Source of the DNA: Agrobacterium vitis | GTDB taxonomy: Bacteria; Pseudomonadota; Alphaproteobacteria; Rhizobiales; Rhizobiaceae | NCBI RefSeq assembly: GCF_013337045.2 | Contig: NZ_CP118259.1 | Span: 744,001-808,000, forward strand | Reading direction: 5' to 3' | Length of the DNA stretch: 64,000 bases | Part shown: piece by piece, positions 37,478-44,791 of the stretch | How positions within the stretch are numbered: the stretch's first letter is position 1 | Layout: every line of letters starts with the position of its first letter | Notes under the pieces: generated by a model | Told to the model about the DNA's origin: nothing | The model's database searches: none | Seen by the model: only the letters and a program-made list of their open reading frames with translations | Position numbers and translations under genes: made by a program

Positions 37478-38431
37478 ATGAACAGTGAAGTATCGGCGGG
37501 TCCGATCAGAGGCCCGATCAGGGGCATTGTGTTCAAGGTCGCCTCTGTTACGGTCTTCGTTGCCATGCAGACAGCGATCAAACTGGCAGGCGATGACGTG
37601 CCGGCGGGGCAGATCACCTTCTATCGCTCGGCCTTCGCGCTTATTCCCATTCTGGCCTATCTTGCCTATCTGGGGCAGATCAGGACCGGGTTGAAGACGG
37701 CCAATGTGTTTGGGCATGTCAAACGCGGGCTGATCGGTATCGCCGCCATGGTCTGTGGCTTTTACGGCCTCGTGCATCTGCCGATGCCGGATGCAATTGC
37801 CATCGGTTATGCCATGCCGCTGATCGCCGTGGTGTTTGCTGCGGTTTTCCTGGGTGAGACCGTCAGGCTCTATCGCTGGTCGGCGGTTGCCATCGGCCTT
37901 GTTGGTGTGGTGATTATTTCCTGGCCGAAGCTGACCCTGTTGCAGGACGGATTTTATGGTTCCGAGGCTGGCATGGGCACACTTGCGGTGCTGGCTTCCG
38001 CCACGCTTGGGGCCGCGGCGATGTTGCAGGTCCGCCAACTCGTTCGTGAAGAAAAAACCGCGACGATCGTATTGTATTTCTCGATCATCGCGGCACTGAT
38101 ATCGCTTGTCAGTCTACCATTTGGCTGGAACGATCTCTCTGCCCGTCAGCTTGGTCTGCTCGCCTTTGCGGGGATCTGCGGCGGTCTCGCCCAGATTTTA
38201 CTGACCGAAAGCTATCGGCATGCCGATATTTCGACGATTGCGCCGTTCGAATACAGTTCCATCCTGTTTGGCTCACTGATCGGCTATCTGCTGTTCAATG
38301 ATCTTCCGAGCATTCACACTCTTGTCGGCACGCTGATTGTGGCCGGAGCCGGAATTTTCATCATCCTGCGCGAACATCAACTGGGGCTGGAGCGCCGCGC
38401 GGCGCGCAAGGCGTCCACCCCTGGCGCCTGA
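37478..38431 (+). CDS. EamA/DMT-family transporter
   Basis: A 317-residue membrane protein with ten hydrophobic segments arranged as two EamA repeats (FYRSAFALIPILAYL near residue 45 and SYRHADISTIAPFEYSSILF near residue 245). The family exports or imports small metabolites such as amino acids or S-adenosylmethionine; specificity cannot be read from sequence. The C-terminus is a short basic cytoplasmic tail. It is convergent with an MFS gene, separated by a hairpin. Confidence 0.9.
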   Translation: MNSEVSAGPIRGPIRGIVFKVASVTVFVAMQTAIKLAGDDVPAGQITFYRSAFALIPILAYLAYLGQIRTGLKTANVFGHVKRGLIGIAAMVCGFYGLVHLPMPDAIAIGYAMPLIAVVFAAVFLGETVRLYRWSAVAIGLVGVVIISWPKLTLLQDGFYGSEAGMGTLAVLASATLGAAAMLQVRQLVREEKTATIVLYFSIIAALISLVSLPFGWNDLSARQLGLLAFAGICGGLAQILLTESYRHADISTIAPFEYSSILFGSLIGYLLFNDLPSIHTLVGTLIVAGAGIFIILREHQLGLERRAARKASTPGA

Positions 38432-38463
38432 TACCAAAGGTCATTTTCAATGGCCCTTGGTAT
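38431..38463. terminator. Bidirectional terminator-like hairpin
   Basis: A 15-bp stem with two wobble pairs (ataccaaaggtcatt / aatggcccttggtat) around a ttc loop lies exactly between two convergent transporter genes. There is no clear T-run on either side. Confidence 0.55.
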
Positions 38464-38475
38464 GAGTGTCGTGGA

Positions 38476-39708
38476 TCAGAGATCGGTGATCTTGCTGGAG
38501 ACGGCTTCCGTGCCCTGGAGCGGGATGGAGGAGGCTTGAAACTCCGTTTTTCCAGGTTGGTCAGGGACAGCGCTACGCTGCCGCATCCGCCAGGCGGCAT
38601 AGCCAGCGTAGAGAAGAAAGCTGATAGCGAGGCTGAACAGCAGTCCGTTGGGGCCGACGCCCTGCATGATTGCGCCTGTTACCAGCGGGCCGGTGACGGT
38701 GCCGAAGCCGTAGAGAATCATGATGGCACTGGAGATCGTCACATATTCATCGGGATCGGCCATATCATTGGCATGGGCAACATTGAGTGAGTAGACCGGA
38801 TAAAGCACGGTGCCGACAAAGAAGCCGCAGATATAGAGCGCCAATGGCGAAATTCCGCCGAGCACGATCATCACCGCGCAGCAAAACACCCCGAACAAAC
38901 CAGCGCCGACCATAACGCGGCGGCGGTCCATGCGATCGGACAGCCGCCCGAGCGGCATCTGCGCGATGGCGCCTCCAGCCAGGACGGCTGCCAGAAAGGT
39001 AGCGCCTTCCGCCGTCGAAAGACCGACCCTCTGGCTGTAAACCGCGCCGAGACTGCTCCAGGTTCCCGATAAAGCGCCTGATAGCAGTGAGCCGACAAAA
39101 GCAATGGGCGAGCGGATATAGAGTTTCTTCAGGTCGAACCGTGCCTGGGCCAGTGGTGCGGGCGATTGAGCGGTGGAGAGGGCGGTGGGAAACAGAGCCG
39201 CGGAGAAAATCAATCCGCAGACGACGAACAGTGTCACCTGGCTTGGATCGCCAAGCGGCACGATATACTGGCCACCAATCGAGCCAACCAGGCAGGAGAT
39301 CATATAGATGGAAAACAATCCGCCACGGTTTTCATTGTTGCTACGCTCATTCAGCCAGCTTTCGATGATCAGGTAGCTGCCGGCAATGGCAAAACCGGCA
39401 ATGCCTCGGAACAAGGTCCAGGCCCGCCAGTCGACAACGATGGCGCAGAGTAGGACAGACATGGTCAGGAGAGTGATCAGGGCGGAAAAAACCCGGACAT
39501 GTCCCACCTTCTGCACCAGGCGAGGCGTGACGACGCAGGATGTGGTGAAGCCAAATGTGTAGCCGGTGGCGATGATCGAAATGGTGAATGTCGACCATCC
39601 CTCGGCAATCGCCCGGATTGGCAGCATGTAATTCATCAGCCCGAATCCGGCCATCATCAGCAGGGTTGAGAGCATGAGGGCGCCGATGGAGGCGAGACTG
39701 GCGATCAT
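38476..39708 (-). CDS. MFS transporter (YcaD-like)
   Basis: A 410-residue major facilitator protein with twelve hydrophobic helices and the loop motif GRLSDRMDRRRVM between helices 8 and 9. The motif ESWLNERSNNENRG after helix 5 is typical of the YcaD-like family. The frame extends 44 codons further upstream to a GTG, but that part is hydrophilic and unlike the family; the ATG at 39708 directly precedes TM1. No strong ribosome site is visible for it. The substrate is unknown. Confidence 0.85.
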   Translation of the reverse strand: MIASLASIGALMLSTLLMMAGFGLMNYMLPIRAIAEGWSTFTISIIATGYTFGFTTSCVVTPRLVQKVGHVRVFSALITLLTMSVLLCAIVVDWRAWTLFRGIAGFAIAGSYLIIESWLNERSNNENRGGLFSIYMISCLVGSIGGQYIVPLGDPSQVTLFVVCGLIFSAALFPTALSTAQSPAPLAQARFDLKKLYIRSPIAFVGSLLSGALSGTWSSLGAVYSQRVGLSTAEGATFLAAVLAGGAIAQMPLGRLSDRMDRRRVMVGAGLFGVFCCAVMIVLGGISPLALYICGFFVGTVLYPVYSLNVAHANDMADPDEYVTISSAIMILYGFGTVTGPLVTGAIMQGVGPNGLLFSLAISFLLYAGYAAWRMRQRSAVPDQPGKTEFQASSIPLQGTEAVSSKITDL

Positions 39709-40353
39709 GGCATGGTCCGAACAGGAATGGGGCTGCGACTGGGAAGCGACTCTAACTGGGACCCACTTACGGCGAAGATTATGCCGCAGATATGACAGGC
39801 AACAGCATGCTTTATAGAACAAGGCATCGTAGATGCTCACGCATCCTCGCCTTGTGCGAATTTTGACCCTCTCAAACGCACCGGAGGCTTAATATACGCA
39901 AAATTGGAATACTAAGAGCCATTTGCAGTGGTTTTCCGTGTTATGCGCCCTGGAAATGTCATTGCTCGGAACGCTGGGATACGTGCGATAGGGAGCCATA
40001 AAGGACCGTGTAGTGAAAAGATGCTCCAAAGTCGACTATGATATGGTATAATATCGACTTGCCACTTTCTACGGCGGATACGCGCTGCCTTACTCAGGAT
40101 GGCGCAGTTTGGATAATGTTGATTTTACGCAAATGATATTAATTCATGCGCTGTGACCGTATGAATAATTTTTAGGTTAAGAATTTCCTTGTATTCCTGT
40201 CCGTTGTGATGGGGTTCACAAGAATTTATTGGCAATACGACGGGTTTTGTTGCTATGATCAATAAAAAATTAACGATGTAGATGGCGATGGCTCGCTGGG
40301 TATAGGTTCTTGCTGTTTTCCTTATTCATGTATTGCTGAACTTGGGATTGTTC
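39709..40353. other. 645-bp AT-rich intergenic region
   Basis: Divergent region between the YcaD-like MFS gene and a winged-helix regulator. No gene is visible. It is clearly richer in A+T than its surroundings, especially 40020-40330, and includes the inverted repeat listed separately. Such a region could hold divergent promoters or be a landing site of foreign DNA. Confidence 0.45.
40029..40060. promoter_or_regulatory. Inverted repeat upstream of the winged-helix regulator
   Basis: The arms aagtcga and tcgactt pair perfectly and the stem continues inward with a bulge through tat and at pairs. It lies about 300 bp upstream of the regulator start, in AT-rich DNA. It may be an operator; no direct evidence. 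Confidence 0.35.
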
Positions 40354-41283
40354 ATGGCGCTTTCTGTTGCAACGCTTGCATCCTCCTGGCGCTTCGCCGA
40401 GGCGATAGCTGTCATGGCGGCACGGTTCGGCGATCAGTTCGATGAGACGCCAAGATTGGCGCGTGCGCTTGTTTCGCATCAGCGCTGGATGATGACCCAG
40501 GCCGCATTTGCGCTCTATGCTGATCACCTGGCGGGACGCAGTAGCGGTCCTGGAATGACGGCCAGTGGCTTGGCGGACTGGATCTGCCAGACCGGGATTG
40601 CCAGCCGCAACACGGTTCTGACCTATGTCGATCAACTTCTATCCTATCGCTTCATTCACCTTCACCCCGCCAGCGCCAAGCGTCCGCGCAGTTTTGAGGC
40701 GAGTGAGGCCAGTATCGATGCAATGCAGCGATGGCTTAGCGTCAATCTCGCTGTACTCGATCATGTCGATGGTGGCGAGAGATTACAGCATCTTCAGCAA
40801 CGTCCCGAATTGCTCTTCCTGGTTCAGCCGGAATTTACGCGGCTTTGCCTTGATGATCGGCAATGGCGCGAGCCAGGTGAGCGTATCGGCCTGTTTCTGT
40901 GGACGGAAAGTGGTGCCCTGGTGATGGATAGGTTCATATCCCTCACGCCCAATGCAGTCCTTGAGGATGACTTCTACGATCTGGGGACAATTGACATTCC
41001 GGCCATGGCGGAACGCTTCGTCATGTCACGAACCCATCTGCAAAGGGCCTTGAGAAAGGCCGAGCAGCACGGTTGTATTCGCCGTAACGGATCGGGCCGG
41101 GCCAGCCACATCTGGCTGTCGGCAGACTTCTATCAGGAATATCGCGATTGGCTGGCGCGCAAATCGGCTATTCTCGACGCGGTCTTTGAAAAAGAAACGA
41201 TGTTTGTCGGAAGAGAAGAGCAAGCACATCCGCACAATGAACCTGCTGTGGAGGTGCGTTCTGCATCAAGCGGAGGATGCTGA
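40354..41283 (+). CDS. Tandem winged-helix regulator-like protein of unknown family
   Basis: A 309-residue protein apparently made of two helix-turn-helix halves. Residues 70-100 (ASGLADWICQTGIASRNTVLTYVDQLLSYRFI) and 215-255 (DIPAMAERFVMSRTHLQRALRKAEQHGCIRR) both look like winged-helix DNA-recognition units. There is no membrane segment. The ATG at 40354 follows a weak site; a frame extension of seven codons upstream is possible. It stands alone in AT-rich DNA. I do not recognise a named family; a transcription regulator is the likely role. Confidence 0.6.
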   Translation: MALSVATLASSWRFAEAIAVMAARFGDQFDETPRLARALVSHQRWMMTQAAFALYADHLAGRSSGPGMTASGLADWICQTGIASRNTVLTYVDQLLSYRFIHLHPASAKRPRSFEASEASIDAMQRWLSVNLAVLDHVDGGERLQHLQQRPELLFLVQPEFTRLCLDDRQWREPGERIGLFLWTESGALVMDRFISLTPNAVLEDDFYDLGTIDIPAMAERFVMSRTHLQRALRKAEQHGCIRRNGSGRASHIWLSADFYQEYRDWLARKSAILDAVFEKETMFVGREEQAHPHNEPAVEVRSASSGGC

Positions 41284-41440
41284 CCGGCATCTGCAGGTTT
41301 GAAATGGTGTGCCTAAACACCTAACCGCTTGCAGCCGGTCTTCGAACCATTTGTTGCTGAACGCGATGCGGCAAGTGGAAATGTTGCAGTTAAAGTCCAT
41401 TCCGAAAGAAAACTGCTGTCAGTTTTTGAAACGGAACCAT

Positions 41441-41602
41441 TTAAAAGGGAATGGCCGCCTGCAACACGGCGTCATCGCCGTCGGCACGTGCGGAGCGGCT
41501 GAAATCACGCGATGCACTAACCGCTTCGCGGATCTGTTGAAAAGCCCTCACCGGGCGGATGGCGAGGCGTCTGGCCTTTGTCCCGTCAAAACTGTGGGTC
41601 AT
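41441..41602 (-). CDS. Short hypothetical protein, second of an overlapping pair
   Basis: A 53-residue reading (starting MTHSFDGTKARRLAIRPVRA and ending AVLQAAIPF) that begins inside the stop codon of the preceding short frame (ATGA overlap at 41599-41602). Third codon positions are mostly G or C, like genuine genes here. It is rich in Arg and Ala with a helical look (REAVSASRDFSRSARADGDD). The family is unknown. The coupling to a second short frame is the main argument that it is real. Confidence 0.45.
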   Translation of the reverse strand: MTHSFDGTKARRLAIRPVRAFQQIREAVSASRDFSRSARADGDDAVLQAAIPF

Positions 41603-41763
41603 CGAATGTCTCTTTCCAATCGTATCCAGGCCGTAGAGGCCAATTGTTCGCAGGCGACATAGCCCATGCGGTAATAGCTATGCAGGCCCTTGAGCGAACG
41701 GATTTGCCCGCGCACCGTTTCGAACTTGCTATGGATTGGCCGTGTAATGCGTTTCCGGTTCAT
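41599..41763 (-). CDS. Short hypothetical protein, first of an overlapping pair
   Basis: A 54-residue basic protein (MNRKRITRPIHSKFETVRGQ at the start, then a segment with LKGLHSYYRMGYVACEQLA and AWIRLERDIR). The start follows an agga-rich stretch. Its stop overlaps the ATG of a second short frame, suggesting a two-gene translationally coupled unit in what would otherwise be a 677-bp gap. Codon third positions are GC-biased. I recognise no family; it could be a small DNA- or RNA-binding or toxin-antitoxin-like pair, but nothing proves this. Confidence 0.45.
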   Translation of the reverse strand: MNRKRITRPIHSKFETVRGQIRSLKGLHSYYRMGYVACEQLASTAWIRLERDIR

Positions 41764-41960
41764 CGTCCTGGTTCCTGTAAAGGGTCCTCCCAAGACTGTA
41801 GCGCGATTGCCAGCCATTCATGCCCGACAAACACCTGCAACAGTGATTATATTGCACTGCAATATAGAAAATTCAATGGCTCTAAAATGATGACTGCCAT
41901 GCGGTTTGCGCATGGGTTCGGTGAGAAAGCTAACGATCGGCTATCATTGCAAGGCGCGTG

Positions 41961-42854
41961 TCAAACTAACCGCTGCCGGAAGGCGAGAAGGTCGCGCCAG
42001 GCCAGAGCCTTGGTGGCGGGAGCTTGCAGCAATTCCTGCGGATGAAAGGTTGCCATGGCGGCAACCCCATGACCGCCTGCGGCCACGTCACGCCACTCTC
42101 CGCGCATCGAATGGATTGTCGCCGTTCCACCGAAGAAGAACCGGGCGGTGAAATTGCCGAGCAGGAGAACAGCCTTCGGTTCGGCCAGGGCGATCTGTCT
42201 CTCTATGAAGGGCCGGCAGATGGCGGCTTCAGCCGGGGTCGGCATGCGGTCACCAGGGCCGCGCCAGGGAATGGCGGTGGTCAGCAGCAGCGCGTCGCGA
42301 CCAAGGCCAATGGCGGCAAGCATCCGGTCGAGCAGTGCGCCGGTCCGGCCGGAAAAGGCCAACCCCTCGCGGTCGTCATCGCTTGACGGAATGGGGCCGA
42401 TCACCATGATGCCTGCCTCAGCGGGGCCTTCGGCAAAAATGGTGGAACGGGCGCTGGTCTTCAGATTGCAGCTGGAAAATCCTTCCAGAGCCGCTTTCAA
42501 CTCAGCCAGCGACCGAGCGCTCTCGGCGGCAAATCGGGCGTCGTTGATTGCCGTTTCGTCGGGAATGGCAAGCGGTGTCGATGCAGCAGGTCGAGGGGCC
42601 GGGCGGTCGCGGGTGAGGGCAGGGCCATTCTGCGAACCGACAGGGGCGGTCGCGGTCCGTTGATCCTGGGCCTGAACTGCGGCTTGAACTGGGGCTTGTT
42701 GGGGCGCGGCCCTGGTCCGCGCCTGCCGTTCTGCTGCAAATTGTGCGATCCGGTCAACAGGCGCATCTTCCACAAGCCACTCCACCCCGGCTTCGGCGTG
42801 AAAAGCCAGAAGGGCGGCAAGTTCGGCGGCAGTCATGTCCTGAGCGGCAATCAT
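41961..42854 (-). CDS. Uracil-DNA glycosylase superfamily protein (divergent family 4/5 type)
   Basis: A 297-residue protein. The first ~110 residues are an Ala/Pro/Gln-rich low-complexity leader. The domain starts at LAELKAALEGFSSCNLKTSA. The water-activating loop is GPIPSSDDDREGLAFSG (family 4 enzymes have G-E-A-P-G-x-x-E-D) and the DNA-intercalating motif is ATFHPQELLQAP. Family 4 enzymes coordinate a 4Fe-4S cluster with four cysteines; only two (SSCNL and AICRP) are evident here, so the cluster may be absent. It would remove uracil from DNA if active. Confidence 0.8.
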   Translation of the reverse strand: MIAAQDMTAAELAALLAFHAEAGVEWLVEDAPVDRIAQFAAERQARTRAAPQQAPVQAAVQAQDQRTATAPVGSQNGPALTRDRPAPRPAASTPLAIPDETAINDARFAAESARSLAELKAALEGFSSCNLKTSARSTIFAEGPAEAGIMVIGPIPSSDDDREGLAFSGRTGALLDRMLAAIGLGRDALLLTTAIPWRGPGDRMPTPAEAAICRPFIERQIALAEPKAVLLLGNFTARFFFGGTATIHSMRGEWRDVAAGGHGVAAMATFHPQELLQAPATKALAWRDLLAFRQRLV

Positions 42855-42945
42855 TGCAACGTTTTAGACAAGCTGTTCGCAGAAAGGAACAGAAAACCGT
42901 ATTTGCTTCCGGTTATGCTGTCCCCCCGGTCGTGCTGTCTCCAGG

Positions 42946-44238
42946 TCATGCTGTCCAGAGAGCGATATCGTCGCGGTCGCCAATCAGCGCCAGTCCATGG
43001 GCAATCGATACCATTTCGCCGCCGCTCTCGATGCGGTCCTGGCTGAAGCGCTCGGTGAAGATTCTCCGCACCGCCGGAACGAAGGATGTGCCGCCGGTCA
43101 GAAACACCTTGTCCACGGCGCCTGCCTCGGTGTTTGTTCGGGTGAGAACATCATCGAGTGCCGATTCGATGCGTGTGAGATCGTCGGCGATCCAGCTCTC
43201 GAAATCCTGGCGTTTGACGGTCTTGCGGCCAGCCGCGCCAAGTGGCGAGAAGTTGAATTCTGCTTCATCCGCCGCAGACAGTGCCATTTTGGTGGAGGAC
43301 ACCGCCTGGTAGAGCGGATAGCCTTCATCATGCTCGACGAGGTCGATAAACAACTCCAGCTTGTCGGGCGCGAGACTTTGGCGCACCAATTGCTTCAGGT
43401 CGGCGAATTCCTTTGAGGACTTGAACACCGACAACTGGTTCCAGCGCGAAAAGCTGGTGTAATAATTGCTTGGAATATCCAGGATCTTGTCGAAACTCTT
43501 GAACTGGCTGCCCTTGCCGATTTCAGGCGCCACCAGATGCTCGATGATCCGCGCATCAAACTGGTCACCGGCCAATCCGACGCCGGAATAGCCGACCGGC
43601 ACTGCCGACAGCACGCCTGCCTTGCGCTCGAAGCGGATCAGCGAATAGTCGGTGGTGCCGCCGCCGAAGTCGGCGACCAGCACCGTGGCATCCGTTGTCA
43701 GGTGCTGGGCGAAATAGAAGGCCGCGGCCACCGGCTCATAGACATAGTGGATTTCCGGAAAGCCGAGACGGGTGAGCGCTTCGTTATAGCGGCGCATGGC
43801 AAGCTCGGGATCGGGGGAGGCGCCAGCGAAATGCACGGGCCGGCCCGCGACGATGCGGCCAGCATTCGCAGGCCAGCCATCGCCAGCATAGGTTTCCAGC
43901 CGTTTCAGGAACACTTCCATCAGGTCTTCGAACTGAAACCGTCGCGCATGGACCAGCGTGCCCTGAAACAGTGCCGAGGCCGCAAAGGTCTTGATCGATT
44001 GCAGGAAACGGCAGTCGCCGGGATTGTCGATGAACTGACGAATGGCGGCTTGCCCGGCCTCCACCTTCAGGGCGCGCGCGCCAAGCTGGGCATCCTTCAT
44101 GAAGGACAATGCGGTGCGCATGCTGTCGGTGGTTCCAGCCATGGAGGTGAACTGCACCGAATGGGTGGTTGTCTCGTCGATACTCTGTGCCAGCACCGTG
44201 TTGGTCGTGCCGAAATCAAGCCCAAGCGCGTTTGCCAT
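42946..44238 (-). CDS. YegD-type Hsp70-family protein
   Basis: A 430-residue actin-fold ATPase. Phosphate-1 motif LGLDFGTTNTVLA, phosphate-2 LVADFGGGTTDYSLI, and the adenosine motif VFLTGGTSFVPAVR are intact. It lacks the peptide-binding domain and lid of DnaK, consistent with the short YegD subfamily. A ggagca site precedes the ATG. It lies downstream of the RND efflux operon on the same strand but is separated by a terminator and a repeat, so is probably transcribed on its own. The client or partner is unknown. Confidence 0.9.
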   Translation of the reverse strand: MANALGLDFGTTNTVLAQSIDETTTHSVQFTSMAGTTDSMRTALSFMKDAQLGARALKVEAGQAAIRQFIDNPGDCRFLQSIKTFAASALFQGTLVHARRFQFEDLMEVFLKRLETYAGDGWPANAGRIVAGRPVHFAGASPDPELAMRRYNEALTRLGFPEIHYVYEPVAAAFYFAQHLTTDATVLVADFGGGTTDYSLIRFERKAGVLSAVPVGYSGVGLAGDQFDARIIEHLVAPEIGKGSQFKSFDKILDIPSNYYTSFSRWNQLSVFKSSKEFADLKQLVRQSLAPDKLELFIDLVEHDEGYPLYQAVSSTKMALSAADEAEFNFSPLGAAGRKTVKRQDFESWIADDLTRIESALDDVLTRTNTEAGAVDKVFLTGGTSFVPAVRRIFTERFSQDRIESGGEMVSIAHGLALIGDRDDIALWTA

Positions 44239-44395
44239 GGCTGCTGCTCCCTGATGCCTGTCTATTGGCGTGATTGATTGGACCGTTGCGGGCGCGCCTC
44301 TGCCTGAGAGGGGCTTTTCTTAAGGAGCGGGCCTGATGACACAGGCTGGGGCAGGATGCAAGGATCGATTTCCAGAAAGAGCCGCTGGCAGCGGG

Positions 44396-44503
44396 CGAGA
44401 GCTTGTCAGGTTCAGGTTGAACCCGACAAGCTCTCGCTTCTCTTGTTTTCGTATGTCTTATCGAGGAAACCGGGTTCCACTTTTCCCTGACAAACACCTA
44501 TGA
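44396..44503 (-). repeat. Dispersed palindromic repeat, type B, copy 1
   Basis: It contains a strong hairpin (gagagcttgtc / gacaagctctc with an inner ggttca-ggt-tgaacc) and a second half reading, on the minus strand, tgtcagggaaaagtggaac then aagacatacgaaaacaa. The same order of motifs occurs at 55447-55540. It resembles rhizobial intergenic mosaic elements but differs from the RIME copies at 58 and 63.7 kb. Confidence 0.7.
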
Positions 44504-44516
44504 CTTGACAGATAAA

Positions 44517-44544
44517 AGCGCCGCGTTCGGTCAAACGCGGCGCT
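44517..44544 (-). terminator. Rho-independent terminator of the RND efflux operon
   Basis: A perfect 11-bp stem (agcgccgcgtt / aacgcggcgct) with a 6-nt loop is followed on the minus strand by ttttatc. It lies 30 bp after the last gene of the operon. Confidence 0.88.
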
Positions 44545-44573
44545 TTGAAGCGGCAATCATCAACTGCGCGAAG

Positions 44574-44777
44574 TTATCGCAAAATCCGGCCCGCTCCCCA
44601 GGTCAGGACCAGGCCGAACAGGGCCAGCAAGCCGCCCCAGATGATCCAGGGGGTCTGGTTGATCATGAAACTGGATTGTGGGTAGGGGAAAATCCCGGCA
44701 CCCTGCGCCATCCACAGAATGCCCATGGCAATGGCCAGCAAGCCGATAATTGTTAAAGCCCAACGCACGACAATCAT
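44574..44777 (-). CDS. Small two-helix membrane protein downstream of the RND pump
   Basis: A 67-residue protein with hydrophobic helices at about 5-24 and 43-62, joined by a loop FPYPQSSFMINQ. A ggagc site precedes the ATG. It lies 14 bp after the RND pump gene and before the terminator, so it is the third gene of the operon. Small proteins can bind and tune RND pumps (AcrZ with AcrB is the known case), but this one resembles a generic conserved rhizobial membrane protein and any such role is speculative. Confidence 0.7.
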   Translation of the reverse strand: MIVVRWALTIIGLLAIAMGILWMAQGAGIFPYPQSSFMINQTPWIIWGGLLALFGLVLTWGAGRILR

Positions 44778-44791
44778 TTGACTTGCTCCCG

